A DNA stretch of 42,095 nt, from assembly GCA_023653055.1 (NCBI GenBank), contig JAMNXR010000021.1, positions 1-42,095 of the forward strand, in the 5' to 3' direction. A program made the translations under genes and the position numbers. Positions 8,619-17,616 of this stretch are shown here, piece after piece; position 1 is the stretch's first letter, and each line of letters opens with the position of its first letter. The notes under the pieces were generated by a model. That model saw only the letters and a program-made list of their open reading frames with translations, had not been told where the DNA came from and ran no database searches. The DNA is from Burkholderiaceae bacterium (lineage in GTDB: Bacteria > Pseudomonadota > Gammaproteobacteria > Burkholderiales > Burkholderiaceae_B).

Positions 8619-10637
8619 ATGTCTTTCAACCCTTCACACACCACATATCGGCCAGACATTGATGGACTGCGCGCCATAGCGGTATTGTCGGTCGTACTGT
8701 TTCATGGTTTTCCGCAAATTTTTAAGGGCGGTTTCATAGGTGTTGATATTTTTTTCGTATTGTCAGGCTACCTGATTAGCCGCATTATTTTTGAACAGTT
8801 AAAGCAAGGTGAGTTTAGTTTCCTTGATTTTTACGCGCGCCGAATTAAACGTATTTTCCCAGCCTTACTCATTGTTTTATTTGTCGCCTTCATAGCGGGG
8901 TGGTTCACGCTGCTTGCAGACGAGTATGCCCAATTAGGTCGGCATATTGCGGCTGGTGCTGCATTTATTTCAAATTTTGTGTTGTGGGGTGAGGCGGGCT
9001 ATTTTGATAATTCGGCGCATACCAAGCCTCTGCTTCATTTGTGGAGCTTAGGCATTGAAGAACAGTTTTACATTTTCTGGCCGTTGCTATTGTGGTTGGC
9101 ATCAAAGTTAAAATTTTCACTCATTGCGCTAACCTTTATCCTTGCAGCCCTGTCGTTTTATCTGAACGTGACGGGAATCAAAAGTGATGCAGTAGCCACG
9201 TTCTATTCACCTCAAACGCGGATTTGGGAGCTTCTGATTGGTAGCGGCTTAGCGTGGTGGTCACTAAATAGGAAAGATGGATTAGTCGACATTGCAACGT
9301 TTTTTGGCAAATGGCGCAGACGACCAGAAACAGTGATCGACCTCGCACGCGTTCGAACGCGCACGTCCAATGTGCTCGCCTGCATAGGTTTTATTCTCTT
9401 GATCTACAGTCTGATCCGCTTTAACCGAGATCTTCAGTTTCCCGGGAAGTGGGCGTTGATACCGGTGATGGGTACCGCCTTGATCGTAGCCGCTGGGCCT
9501 CTTGCATGGCTGAACACAAAGATATTATCTAACAAGGTTTTGGTGTGGTTCGGTCTGATTAGTTACCCTCTGTATCTTTGGCATTGGCCGCTTCTGAGTT
9601 TTGCCTGGATTGTAGAGGCCGTCCCGCCAAGCCTCACGACACGCTTAGTATTAATCCTGCTTTCGATTGCACTGGCCTGGTTAACGTATCGCTTTATCGA
9701 GCGTCCGATTCGTTTTGGAAAGCATGGCGGCCTAAAGTTATCCGTTCTCGTTGTATTGATGATCATCCTTGGAGGGATAGGGATGGGCACGTTTTATGAA
9801 AGGGGCTTCCTGTTCCGTAGCAATGTAAAACTTGCGGACGCGTTGTATACCTCTGAAGCGCGCAATATCGAAGCGAATTTGGTGGGTAGTTTCCGAAACT
9901 ACGTTGGTGGTGAGCCCAGTCAGTCAATCAAGCCTGTGGTCTTGATTCTTGGTGACTCATACAACGTCAACTGGTCTGTTGGTCTTAGCACTCTGATTGA
10001 TGTCAAGCAATACGATATTGTTTCAGCCTCCTATCTTGGTTGCAAAGTGAGCGTTACTGCTGACAAAATTATCGCAGTGGCCAGGGAGCCGAAATTTGAA
10101 CAATACTGCCAACCTTTTGAATCGTTGATCAACGATCCAAACATTATCCGCAGGCTCGCCTCAGTGATGTTGGTCAGCTATCGACCCTTTGAGTATGTGG
10201 TCAATAGATTTAGATTTGATGTGATTCGAGAGCTTAGGAAAAAAAATAGTCAGTTTGATTTATTTATATTTGGTAATTACTTTCAACTTGATTCTGAGCA
10301 GTATTCGAGTTGTGAAAAGTTGATGTACAGAACAGGTCGACGCGCTGAAGTCTGCATGGAGCTAGCGGATTATCCAAAAAAACAAATAAACCGAGAAAGC
10401 TTGCCGTTTTATCCGCATGACCTCAAGTTCGCATACATCGATCTGATTGGTTTAACTTGCGCTGAAGATAAAAAGGGATGTCCAACTCAAGCGCAAGGCG
10501 TGCCTTTTATTAGTGACTCTCATCACTTAAATGCTACCTTCATTGCAAAACTCATGCGTGATATGCAGACGGCGCAGCTAGCAAAGCTAGAAGATCTTGG
10601 TCTTCAAAAGTACTTAATCAAGAGGTCCGACCCTTAA
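8619..10637 (+). CDS. Acyltransferase 3 (OafA-like) with C-terminal SGNH-like domain
   Basis: This is an integral membrane acyltransferase of about 672 residues. The N-terminus carries the family hallmark YRPDIDGLRAIAVLSVVLFH, then GGFIGVDIFFVLSGYLIS and the conserved HLWSLGIEEQFY. About ten hydrophobic segments fill residues ~10-395. The periplasmic C-terminal part looks SGNH-hydrolase-like: VLILGDSYNVNWS near the start of the domain and DSHHLNATF near the end, which would supply Ser and Asp/His. Such proteins O-acetylate lipopolysaccharide or other surface glycans. The usual block-I GDSH is GDSY here. ATG 8619 is preferred because the family motif follows closely; TTG 8610 is in frame. It follows the FkbM gene closely, so the two may modify the same glycan. 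Confidence 0.88.
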   Translation: MSFNPSHTTYRPDIDGLRAIAVLSVVLFHGFPQIFKGGFIGVDIFFVLSGYLISRIIFEQLKQGEFSFLDFYARRIKRIFPALLIVLFVAFIAGWFTLLADEYAQLGRHIAAGAAFISNFVLWGEAGYFDNSAHTKPLLHLWSLGIEEQFYIFWPLLLWLASKLKFSLIALTFILAALSFYLNVTGIKSDAVATFYSPQTRIWELLIGSGLAWWSLNRKDGLVDIATFFGKWRRRPETVIDLARVRTRTSNVLACIGFILLIYSLIRFNRDLQFPGKWALIPVMGTALIVAAGPLAWLNTKILSNKVLVWFGLISYPLYLWHWPLLSFAWIVEAVPPSLTTRLVLILLSIALAWLTYRFIERPIRFGKHGGLKLSVLVVLMIILGGIGMGTFYERGFLFRSNVKLADALYTSEARNIEANLVGSFRNYVGGEPSQSIKPVVLILGDSYNVNWSVGLSTLIDVKQYDIVSASYLGCKVSVTADKIIAVAREPKFEQYCQPFESLINDPNIIRRLASVMLVSYRPFEYVVNRFRFDVIRELRKKNSQFDLFIFGNYFQLDSEQYSSCEKLMYRTGRRAEVCMELADYPKKQINRESLPFYPHDLKFAYIDLIGLTCAEDKKGCPTQAQGVPFISDSHHLNATFIAKLMRDMQTAQLAKLEDLGLQKYLIKRSDP

Positions 10638-10859
10638 TGGGTTGAATTCTGCGGGGTGGCTTTTTTACGTTGGACAGAGAACTAGATGGACTTCGCTTAG
10701 TCGCAGCACCGTCGGGTCTGAAGCAGTATTTTCACTTACTTGCACCATATTCACGACTACCTAAACCAGGTCAAGGTGTTGATTGAATAATATAAAGATA
10801 TTCGTGTTAAATTTTTTAATTAATGTCATCTCGGCTAATAAAATACTGGAGTTCAAATA

Positions 10860-12167
10860 ATGCGCTGCAGCACTAAACCATTGATCGGACACTTTATTCA
10901 AAAGCTTCGATGTTTTGCCGGTGTAGCAATCGCTGTGCTGTCTGTCTCTTCAACCATCTCATTCGCACAAACGTCTCCTGCAGAGATTGAAGTGTTGATG
11001 GATAAATGTTTCGATCGAAAGGTTGTGGAAACTCGGAAGCTTGGAGGCTCCGTAGTAGGAACAATGATTCCTGCACTTCTTTCGGAGTGCAAAAAGGAAA
11101 TTGAAACGTCAAACAATCCTTCTTCTAATATCAACGCTTCAGGATCTACAGATAATTTCAGCAGTAATCTTCCGGCTTGTACTGGAACCGACCCAGCATT
11201 TTGGAACATGTGTCAAGGAAGTTTCACGTTTAACACGGGTAACAAGTATGTCGGCGAATACCAAAACGGCCAGCGTAACGGGCAAGGTACTTTCACGTTT
11301 GCCACTGGCGATAAGTATGTCGGCGAATGGAAAAACAATCAATTCGACGGTAAAGGAACTGCCACATTCGTCAATGGCAATAAGTATGTCGGCGAATACA
11401 AAAATGGCAAGCGAAACGGTAACGGAACCTTAACGAATGCAGATGGTACAAAGTACTCTGGCGAGTGGAAGGACGGACAACGAGATGGACAAGGAGCCCT
11501 TACATATGCGGATGGTCGCTCGGAGACCGGTACTTGGCAGGCCGATAAGCACATTAAAGTTGCGGAGCAAGCTGCTGTGAATTCAGCGGCAACCACAGCG
11601 CCTTCTGCAACGCTAGCACGTTCTGTACCAACAGAAAAAAGTAAGTTACCTCCATGCCGAGGGACCAACAAAAAAGCTTGGAATATGTGCGCCGGTACTG
11701 AGACTGACTCGGATGGTCGAAAGTACGTTGGAGAGTATGCTGATGGCGAACCTAGTGGAATAGGTACTCTCTATCATCCAGACGGCGCGACAGTGACCGG
11801 GCGTTGGAAAAACGGACAGGTTGATCAGTTAATTAGCTGCACTGGGCTGCCGATGTGTCAACAAAATCCTTCTGATTCGCAAGCGCAGAAGAATACTGCT
11901 GTTGAGAGCTATCGTGGCGTTAGCGGCAAGTTGGGTATTTATGTGATGACCAAAATGGACATCATTAAGAATGCAGATGGGAAAACTTATACGCTCGCAT
12001 TTGAGGGTGAAAGATCGCTCAGCTACGATGATGTGACGCTTGAGGACGGCAAATTTAAAATTGACGATAAGGGTTTTATTTTATATGTCAGAATTAATGG
12101 CAATAGAGCGATTATCGAAGATCAAACATCCCCGAAGAACGAGTGGGCAATTTTTGAAAAGATTTAA
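10860..12167 (+). CDS. Exported MORN-repeat protein
   Basis: The 435-residue protein has a long signal region ending near SFAQT (about residue 38). Four MORN repeats of 23 residues follow at about 125-215 (pattern KYVGEYQNGQRNGQGTFTF), with a fifth partial unit. A linker rich in Ala, Ser and Thr leads to one more MORN pair (KYVGEYADGEPSGIGTLY) near residue 290. Each MORN block is preceded by a similar cap, LPACTGTDPAFWNMCQG in the first and LPPCRGTNKKAWNMCAG in the second, each with two Cys that may pair. The C-terminal ~90 residues match nothing I recognise. MORN repeats are beta-hairpin scaffolds; in bacteria their function is mostly unknown. GGAG about 8 bases before the ATG supports this start. 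The 222 bases upstream hold only A/T-rich leader. Confidence 0.85.
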   Translation: MRCSTKPLIGHFIQKLRCFAGVAIAVLSVSSTISFAQTSPAEIEVLMDKCFDRKVVETRKLGGSVVGTMIPALLSECKKEIETSNNPSSNINASGSTDNFSSNLPACTGTDPAFWNMCQGSFTFNTGNKYVGEYQNGQRNGQGTFTFATGDKYVGEWKNNQFDGKGTATFVNGNKYVGEYKNGKRNGNGTLTNADGTKYSGEWKDGQRDGQGALTYADGRSETGTWQADKHIKVAEQAAVNSAATTAPSATLARSVPTEKSKLPPCRGTNKKAWNMCAGTETDSDGRKYVGEYADGEPSGIGTLYHPDGATVTGRWKNGQVDQLISCTGLPMCQQNPSDSQAQKNTAVESYRGVSGKLGIYVMTKMDIIKNADGKTYTLAFEGERSLSYDDVTLEDGKFKIDDKGFILYVRINGNRAIIEDQTSPKNEWAIFEKI

Positions 12168-12209
12168 AAGTAATCGCTTATTGACACATAAAGACCGAGA
12201 CCTCGCATA

Positions 12210-12250
12210 GGCTAAATTTTAGTGAACAGAATTATTTAGCCAATCATTTT
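12210..12250 (+). terminator. Probable terminator after the MORN gene
   Basis: The perfect 8-bp arms GGCTAAAT (12210-12217) and ATTTAGCC (12234-12241) enclose a 16-base loop, and TTTTT follows at 12246-12250. It lies 43 bases after the MORN stop codon and before the convergent gene. The long loop and A/T-rich stem make it a weak terminator. Confidence 0.4.
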
Positions 12251-12306
12251 TGTGCGCATAAATCGGTCACATGTGACGTTCACTAAGGGGGCCAAGAACA
12301 CCCAAC

Positions 12307-12753
12307 CTATTTTTTACAATCCCCCGACCATCGTGACACGCGAACTTGATATGTACCAGTGCTCGGTAAGTTTCTCGCACTACAGGCAGGCGCACACGCT
12401 TTTGCAGGTGTTTCTTTGGTATTAGGCGTTTCAAGATACCAAAGTTCTGAACCAGGAGACTGCTTGAACTCCATATTCCCGCAAAGTTTTCTCATACCTT
12501 TAATCACATCATCTTTCTTATTTGATGGTGCTAAAACGAGTTCAAGTCTATAAGAATTAATCTCCGTGACTTGCAAACCATAAAATTTATTGTCTTTACT
12601 AATTCCTCCATTGGAACGGTAGCTGTTGCACTCGGCTGAATCTCCATTGGTAGATTTGAGACACTTTTCCAGAGACTGGCTATGGGCACTATTTGAAATA
12701 AGTAAAGAACTTGCAGCGAAAATGACGCTTACGACACCAATAATATTTTTCAT
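12307..12753 (-). CDS. Small exported protein, unknown function
   Basis: The 148-residue product begins with a clear signal peptide (KNIIGVVSVIFAASSLLIS, cleavage likely near HSQS). The mature part has seven Cys, including CLKSTNGDSAEC near the start and a C-terminal CAPACSARN and GDCKK. This suggests a small disulphide-bonded periplasmic or secreted protein. I do not recognise the family. It is transcribed leftward with the phosphatase gene upstream, separated by 64 bases. The ATG is preceded by CTGGAATGAATC, an acceptable ribosome site. Confidence 0.7.
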   Translation of the reverse strand: MKNIIGVVSVIFAASSLLISNSAHSQSLEKCLKSTNGDSAECNSYRSNGGISKDNKFYGLQVTEINSYRLELVLAPSNKKDDVIKGMRKLCGNMEFKQSPGSELWYLETPNTKETPAKACAPACSARNLPSTGTYQVRVSRWSGDCKK

Positions 12754-12817
12754 GATTCATTCCAGAGTTGGATAACAGCTATATTGTTCATGCAAGATAT
12801 TACAACCCGAGCTAGCT

Positions 12818-13306
12818 TCAAACCTTCACCTTCTGAAGAGTAAATTTGATCAGTCCTTCGCTGGCTTCTTCAATCAAATCCAAGACATCTTCAAACCCTT
12901 GATCCCCTCCGTAATAAGGATCAGGGATGATAGACGCCTGCGTTGTGAGCAAAAATTCAGCCAAACCCCGAATCTTATTAAGATGTAAAGGAGGGCATCT
13001 TTCCTCCAGCAACGCACGGTTGTCCCAATCCATTGTCAAAAGCAAGTCAAATTCTTCAAAATCGCTATCAACAACAGGCCTAGCCCTCAAGTTTGAAAGG
13101 TCATATCCTCTCTTGAGTGCATGTTTCTGGCTTTGTTCATCTGGTGGTGCGTTAGGATGGAAATTGTGTGTGCCCGCTGAATCAATCTTGATCTTGTGCA
13201 AAATATCCCGCTCAGCAAGCTTTTTAGAAAAAACGGCTTCGGCGGTGGGACTTCGGCATATGTTGCCCATACAGACAAATAAGATTTTGAAATCAGGTGC
13301 ATTCAT
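12818..13306 (-). CDS. Low-molecular-weight protein-tyrosine phosphatase
   Basis: This cytoplasmic enzyme of 162 residues would hydrolyse phosphotyrosine. The P-loop CMGNICRSPTAEA near residues 12-24 fits the CX5R(S/T) signature with catalytic Cys and Arg. The general-acid loop IPDPYYGG near residue 127 supplies the Asp. Its length is normal for the family. In Gram-negative bacteria these enzymes often act with a tyrosine kinase in polysaccharide export, but no such kinase is in the window, so a different target is possible. It is divergent from the exonuclease gene across a 78-base gap. Confidence 0.92.
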   Translation of the reverse strand: MNAPDFKILFVCMGNICRSPTAEAVFSKKLAERDILHKIKIDSAGTHNFHPNAPPDEQSQKHALKRGYDLSNLRARPVVDSDFEEFDLLLTMDWDNRALLEERCPPLHLNKIRGLAEFLLTTQASIIPDPYYGGDQGFEDVLDLIEEASEGLIKFTLQKVKV

Positions 13307-13384
13307 TTTGATTTGTATATGTTCACGTTTAGTTTGTCACTCAACTTTAGCAGTAAGCGTCATTCTTAATCCCACAAATACGAT

Positions 13385-14839
13385 ATGAATATCGACACGA
13401 TGTCAGCGCCTAACAGAAAAAAAACGCCAGCCCAACATAATCAAGACGACTTTCCCGTTCTTGCTTTTGTAGACATCGAAACAACGGGTTCTAATTTCGA
13501 TCGTGATCGCATTACCGAAATCGGTATCAAAACGCTGGTCAATAATGAAGTTACGGAATGGGAGAGTCTTTTAGACCCAGAGACTTTCATCCCACAAAAC
13601 ATACAGCGCTTGACTGGGATCTCACCAGCGATGGTGGCGGGTAAACCTAACTTCAATGAAATTGCCAATCAATTAAAAAATGAACTCGCTGGAAAGATTT
13701 TCGTTGCACATAATGCGAGGTTTGACTACGGCTTTATCAAGGCGGCATTCAAAAGAATGGAGATGGATTTTCGTCCAAAGGTCTTGTGTACGGTCAAACT
13801 CTCTCGCTTACTTTTTCCGCAACAGGCTCGGCACAATCTAGACACCATCATCGCTGCACATCAGTTAGTTGTGAGCAGTCGCCATCGCGCCATGGGGGAT
13901 GCAGATTTACTTTTGCAATTTTGGCGTGTGTGTGAGGCGACTGTTGGTAAAGAGCGCCTGCTAGCCGCGGTGAATCAGTTGGTTGGCAGCATGAGCCTGC
14001 CCCCCAATATCAACCAATCAGCGATCGACGCGATTCCTGACACCTGTGGCTGCTACATTTTTTATGGAGAGCACAACGCACCGCTCTACATTGGCAAGAG
14101 TATTAACATGCGTACCCGTGTGATGAGCCACTTTCAAAGCGCGCTGACAGTTCGAAAAGAAATGAAGTTGTCGCTACAGATTTTCCATATCGACTGGATT
14201 GAGACAAGCGGTGAGTTAACAGCGCTGCTAGAAGAGTCAAGGCTGATTAAAGAGCAGTCGCCGAGTATGAATATCAAGTTGCGCAAGTCAAAAGATTTGA
14301 GTGCGTGGCAATTAGTGAAGGATGACTTCGGCGTACAAAAACCAATACTTGTAACGCATAACAATTTACAACCGGGCGTACAAGAAAACCTCTTTGGACT
14401 TTTTTACAGTAAAAGAGAAGCACAAGGTTATCTGGCGGCTGTTGCAAAAAAATACCGCCTGTGCGAAGCACTACTAGGTTTAGAGAAAGTAGAGGAGGGC
14501 AGATCTTGTTTTGCCTATCAAGTCAAACAATGCCAAGGTGCTTGCATAGGTGAGGTTTCGATAGACGTACACAATTTGAATCTTGAAACTGCACTAAGCC
14601 TGTTTAAAGTTCAGCTTTGGCCGTTCGATGGAGCGATTGCGATCAAAGACGGAGATTGCATGGTGGTGGTTGATAAATGGTGCTATCTAGGCATTGCCCG
14701 TGACCATGACGAACTGTATGCGATAGCCAAGTCGGGGTCTGCCGAGTTTGATTTAGATATTTATAAGATTCTTAGGAAAGCAATATCTGGATCGCATGAA
14801 CAGCATGTTATTAAACTCGATAGCATTCATGGCGATTAA
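13385..14839 (+). CDS. DnaQ-like 3'-5' exonuclease fused to UvrC-like GIY-YIG nuclease
   Basis: The 484-residue fusion has an N-terminal DEDDh exonuclease: D30 and E32 in FVDIETTG, D114 in HNARFDYGF, and H167 and D172 in HRAMGDAD. A GIY-YIG domain follows at about 218-300, with GCYIF, YIGKS, the R in MRTRV, and a Glu in LLEESRLIKEQSP, as in UvrC and Cho. A UvrC-like Cys pair (CQGAC) lies near residue 383. This arrangement is known as a 'DNA polymerase III epsilon-like' repair protein, distinct from the replicative subunit. It probably incises and trims damaged DNA (inference). The stop codon overlaps the convergent flavoprotein gene by 4 bases. ATG 13400 is an alternative start. Confidence 0.88.
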   Translation: MNIDTMSAPNRKKTPAQHNQDDFPVLAFVDIETTGSNFDRDRITEIGIKTLVNNEVTEWESLLDPETFIPQNIQRLTGISPAMVAGKPNFNEIANQLKNELAGKIFVAHNARFDYGFIKAAFKRMEMDFRPKVLCTVKLSRLLFPQQARHNLDTIIAAHQLVVSSRHRAMGDADLLLQFWRVCEATVGKERLLAAVNQLVGSMSLPPNINQSAIDAIPDTCGCYIFYGEHNAPLYIGKSINMRTRVMSHFQSALTVRKEMKLSLQIFHIDWIETSGELTALLEESRLIKEQSPSMNIKLRKSKDLSAWQLVKDDFGVQKPILVTHNNLQPGVQENLFGLFYSKREAQGYLAAVAKKYRLCEALLGLEKVEEGRSCFAYQVKQCQGACIGEVSIDVHNLNLETALSLFKVQLWPFDGAIAIKDGDCMVVVDKWCYLGIARDHDELYAIAKSGSAEFDLDIYKILRKAISGSHEQHVIKLDSIHGD

Positions 14840-15399
14840 GGCGTTAACCATGTCCATGCATCAAGGCTAATCCTGGCTCGACGATGACCATTGCTTGCAA
14901 GCTCTAGCCAATCCATTTCTATCACATCCGCAGTGATGACGGCAAAGTGTGTGGCGTGCATTTCATTTTGTTGCACGGCTTGAACCTCAGAGGAAATAGG
15001 TATGCCTGGGGCTGATGTGCTCGTGTAATCTGATGCGGAAGCCGTTTGTTTGACTTGCTGCCATAGGGTTTGAGCATGTGAACTGTTTGTAGACACATTC
15101 ACATTGACCCGCACTCTGAGTTGCCAGTTCAGTTTCTTACTCCAAAATACAAACATCGCATTTTTTTGCTGAGTGATTTCTTCAGCCTTGCTACTGCGTG
15201 AATCTGTGTAAATTTGAAATTGATTCGCTTGTCTGTCAACCGCTCTTAGGACCAAAGTCCGCGCATTGACAGTACCGTCTAAACCCGTTGTCGCAAAAAC
15301 TGGTGTGCGCCAAGCATGATGTCGGTCTTGTGTCGCGCGGCTCAATTCCCTCCATATTTGATCTTTTATCGCCTCAGGTGTTTCTAATTGATCTTTCAT
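14836..15399 (-). CDS. Pyridoxamine 5'-phosphate oxidase-family flavoprotein
   Basis: The product of about 187 residues resembles the short FMN-binding split-barrel family (Alr4036-like). The region HAWRTPVFATTGLDG, then NARTLVLRAVDR, QIYTDSRSSKAEEI and FVFWSKKLNWQLRVRV follow the order of the fold and its FMN-phosphate site. True PdxH has a longer C-terminus with substrate-binding Arg residues, so the exact substrate is uncertain. I chose ATG 15399 (MKDQLETPE) because family members begin just before this helix. In-frame ATG 15462 or TTG 15603 would add an unlikely Cys-rich leader. Confidence 0.75.
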   Translation of the reverse strand: MKDQLETPEAIKDQIWRELSRATQDRHHAWRTPVFATTGLDGTVNARTLVLRAVDRQANQFQIYTDSRSSKAEEITQQKNAMFVFWSKKLNWQLRVRVNVNVSTNSSHAQTLWQQVKQTASASDYTSTSAPGIPISSEVQAVQQNEMHATHFAVITADVIEMDWLELASNGHRRARISLDAWTWLTP

Positions 15400-15603
15400 A
15401 TTGAGTGCATCACACGTCCGACTGTTGTTCAGAATCGTCTTGGGTGAGTTTCTGCGTGTCATGTTGTTATTATCTACCACTAGATAAAGGTATATTTGGC
15501 AACTAAAATATATAAAATTGCATAAGCAGAGAGAACAGTACGTATCTAAATTGTTACTCTCACTAAACGCAATGCAATCATCATTGAACGCGGAGTTAAA
15601 CAA

Positions 15604-16008
15604 ATGAAGTTATTCAATATTGTTAGAGTTGTGTTTTGTTCCTTATTTATGCTGTTCGCAGCTCAGACAACATCTGCGCAAACCCTGCCTAAGGTTTCAC
15701 AAAACAATTTAGATATCTACTACACCGAAAATATCACACGTTCAGAAGCAAAAAAATTACTCGATTATCTTGTCTCAGAAGATTTCACCGATGGAAGTCA
15801 AGAAGTGGGTGTCCGACTTGATAAGACCGGTAAAACGTATGAGTTCAAAGTCATTGTTAAAAAAGGCTTGGATACCGATCCTGATTTCATCAAGCTTGCA
15901 AAAACGCTGTCAACCGAAATCAGTAATGATGTGTTTGGCAAGGCGCCCGTCGACATCCATTTAATGGACGATCACTTCAAGCTGCTGAGAGTTGTTGTTG
16001 CATTTTGA
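15604..16008 (+). CDS. Small exported protein, unknown function
   Basis: The 134-residue product has a signal peptide (IVRVVFCSLFMLFAAQ, cleavage likely after TSAQ). The mature ~110 residues alternate strands and helices and contain ENITRSEAKKLLDYL and YEFKVIVKKG. No Cys remains after cleavage. I do not recognise a family; the pattern resembles small periplasmic alpha/beta proteins. GGAG lies about 10 bases before the ATG. It precedes the acyltransferase gene in the same direction by 75 bases. Confidence 0.65.
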   Translation: MKLFNIVRVVFCSLFMLFAAQTTSAQTLPKVSQNNLDIYYTENITRSEAKKLLDYLVSEDFTDGSQEVGVRLDKTGKTYEFKVIVKKGLDTDPDFIKLAKTLSTEISNDVFGKAPVDIHLMDDHFKLLRVVVAF

Positions 16009-16083
16009 TCGCCTTCATTTTGTTCTTGTCATTGCGCTTTCGATATATCGCTTTCCGTTTTGAGTGAATTGTTAGGTCTGTCT

Positions 16084-16956
16084 ATGCTCCACAAAATCGG
16101 TCTCATTTGTGTGACGGTCTTATTTAAAGCATTGGCCTCGCTGCCATTGACCGTATTGCAAAAAATTGGTTACTTCGCGGGCTGGGTATTATGGATTCTG
16201 CCAGGCAAGTACAAGCGACGCGCTTGGATAAATATGCGGCGCGCAATACCGGATGCGACGCGCGACATGCTCCGTGAGTCGCTGATCAGTGTAGGGCAAT
16301 TATTTTTAGAAATGCCTTATTGGCACTTGCGCCGAGACGAGCAAGAGCTCGCCAAGCAAGTCCAATTTGATGGTTGGGACAAAATCGAACAAGCCTTAAA
16401 CAAAGGCAAGGGTTTGATTCTGTTGGGTCCGCATGCGGGGAGTTTTGAATCTCTGGGTGCAATTTATACCAGTCGTTTTCCTGCTACGGTACTTTTTCGA
16501 CCACCAAGAGTCGTCTGGTTACAAGAGTGGATCATCAAAACGCGAAGCAGAGCACGTTTGACCATGGCGCCTGCCAACCACATCGGTGTCAGGAGCTTGG
16601 TCAAGGCTCTCAAGCGCGGGCAGTCGATTGGTATTTTGCCTGATCAGGTCCCTGTGCTGGGTGAGGGCGCCTGGGCTCCTTTTTTTGGCGAGCCTGCTTA
16701 TACAACGACGTTAGTGGAGCGACTACAAAATCTGACGCAGGCCCCTATTTTTGTCATGGCTGCAAAACGCAACGGGATTGGAAAGGGCTTTACCGTGTAT
16801 TGCCATGAACTCGTCGAGCGATTATCTGAGGATCCAGAGCGTGCTGCGGCTCAGATTAATCGCGCCATGGAAGACATGATTCGTCTTATGCCGACTCAGT
16901 ATTTGTGGGGTTACAACCGCTACAAGCAGCCTAGGGCTAAAGTTTATAAAAAATGA
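16084..16956 (+). CDS. Lysophospholipid/lipid A acyltransferase, LpxL/HtrB family
   Basis: The protein of about 290 residues is a membrane-anchored acyltransferase of the lipid A late-acylation family. It has an N-terminal hydrophobic anchor (residues ~1-45), the HX4E active-site motif in GPHAGSFESLG, and the later motifs GILPDQVPVLGEGAW and FFGEPAYTTT. The tail NRAMEDMIRLMPTQYLWGYNRYK is typical of the family. The acceptor could be lipid A or another lipid. ATG 16084 has TTAGGT about 8 bases upstream and is preferred; TTG 16060 would add eight residues. The product is close to the usual ~300 residues. Confidence 0.88.
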   Translation: MLHKIGLICVTVLFKALASLPLTVLQKIGYFAGWVLWILPGKYKRRAWINMRRAIPDATRDMLRESLISVGQLFLEMPYWHLRRDEQELAKQVQFDGWDKIEQALNKGKGLILLGPHAGSFESLGAIYTSRFPATVLFRPPRVVWLQEWIIKTRSRARLTMAPANHIGVRSLVKALKRGQSIGILPDQVPVLGEGAWAPFFGEPAYTTTLVERLQNLTQAPIFVMAAKRNGIGKGFTVYCHELVERLSEDPERAAAQINRAMEDMIRLMPTQYLWGYNRYKQPRAKVYKK

Positions 16957-17037
16957 TGATGCGGTTGCGGAGCGCATTTACAGGTCAGCGTGGACTCAGC
17001 GTATTGACGAATAGCCAACATGATTTCCCCAGCGTTT

Positions 17038-17616
17038 CTATTGTTTGAAAAAAGGGATACCTGTCCGTTGCTGCAACAGATTTTTTAACGTTTCCACGCT
17101 GTCTGCCAAACTGCCACCATTTGATACGCAGAGGTCTTGAGGCCCTAACGCGACGTCTTGTGAACGACTGAGTCGTGCCTCGATGGCTTGTTCATTTTCT
17201 CGTCCTCTGGATAACAGCCTCGCACGCAATACCTCAATCGGCGCTGTGATGTACAGCACAGTCAGTTCCGGAAAATGTCGCTTAGCTTCCTCCAAATACG
17301 CACGAGAACCATTGACCATCACCCAGGTGCCCTCTGACATTGGTGCTAGTTCTTGGTGTCGAATGCCATAGTGCAAGCCATTGGCAAACCAGTGCATGGC
17401 AAATGCATCGCTGTTTACCAGCGACTCAAACTGTGACGCATCGACGGCCTCGTGGTCCTCATTACTTTGGTCATGGCTTCTTGTGATGGTGCGCTTTGCA
17501 AAATATAAAGGCGACTGGGTAGCTGGGTCAGTCATGGCTGCCACCTCTTGCCGCAGGCTATTGAGCAAGCTGTCTTTGCCCGCGCCCGAGGGTCCAATGA
17601 TGTAGATCAAGCGCAC
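17038..17616 (-). CDS. phnN: Ribose 1,5-bisphosphokinase
   Basis: PhnN phosphorylates ribose 1,5-bisphosphate to PRPP, feeding C-P lyase products into nucleotide synthesis. The product has 192 residues and a guanylate-kinase-like fold. The P-loop IIGPSGAGKDS lies at residues 6-16, and a TRSHDQSNEDHEAVD region and the LLSRGRE motif follow. The start is GTG 17616, which overlaps the stop of the upstream gene. That start puts the P-loop at the N-terminus and gives the normal length, whereas the longer frame from 17733 lies inside the neighbouring gene. It is transcribed with the DUF1045 gene, divergently from phnG. Confidence 0.92.
   Translation of the reverse strand: MRLIYIIGPSGAGKDSLLNSLRQEVAAMTDPATQSPLYFAKRTITRSHDQSNEDHEAVDASQFESLVNSDAFAMHWFANGLHYGIRHQELAPMSEGTWVMVNGSRAYLEEAKRHFPELTVLYITAPIEVLRARLLSRGRENEQAIEARLSRSQDVALGPQDLCVSNGGSLADSVETLKNLLQQRTGIPFFKQ

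Noticed and set aside
10638-10680. T-run TTTTTT after the acyltransferase gene as a terminator
   Set aside because: The G-rich stretch before it does not form a convincing stem.
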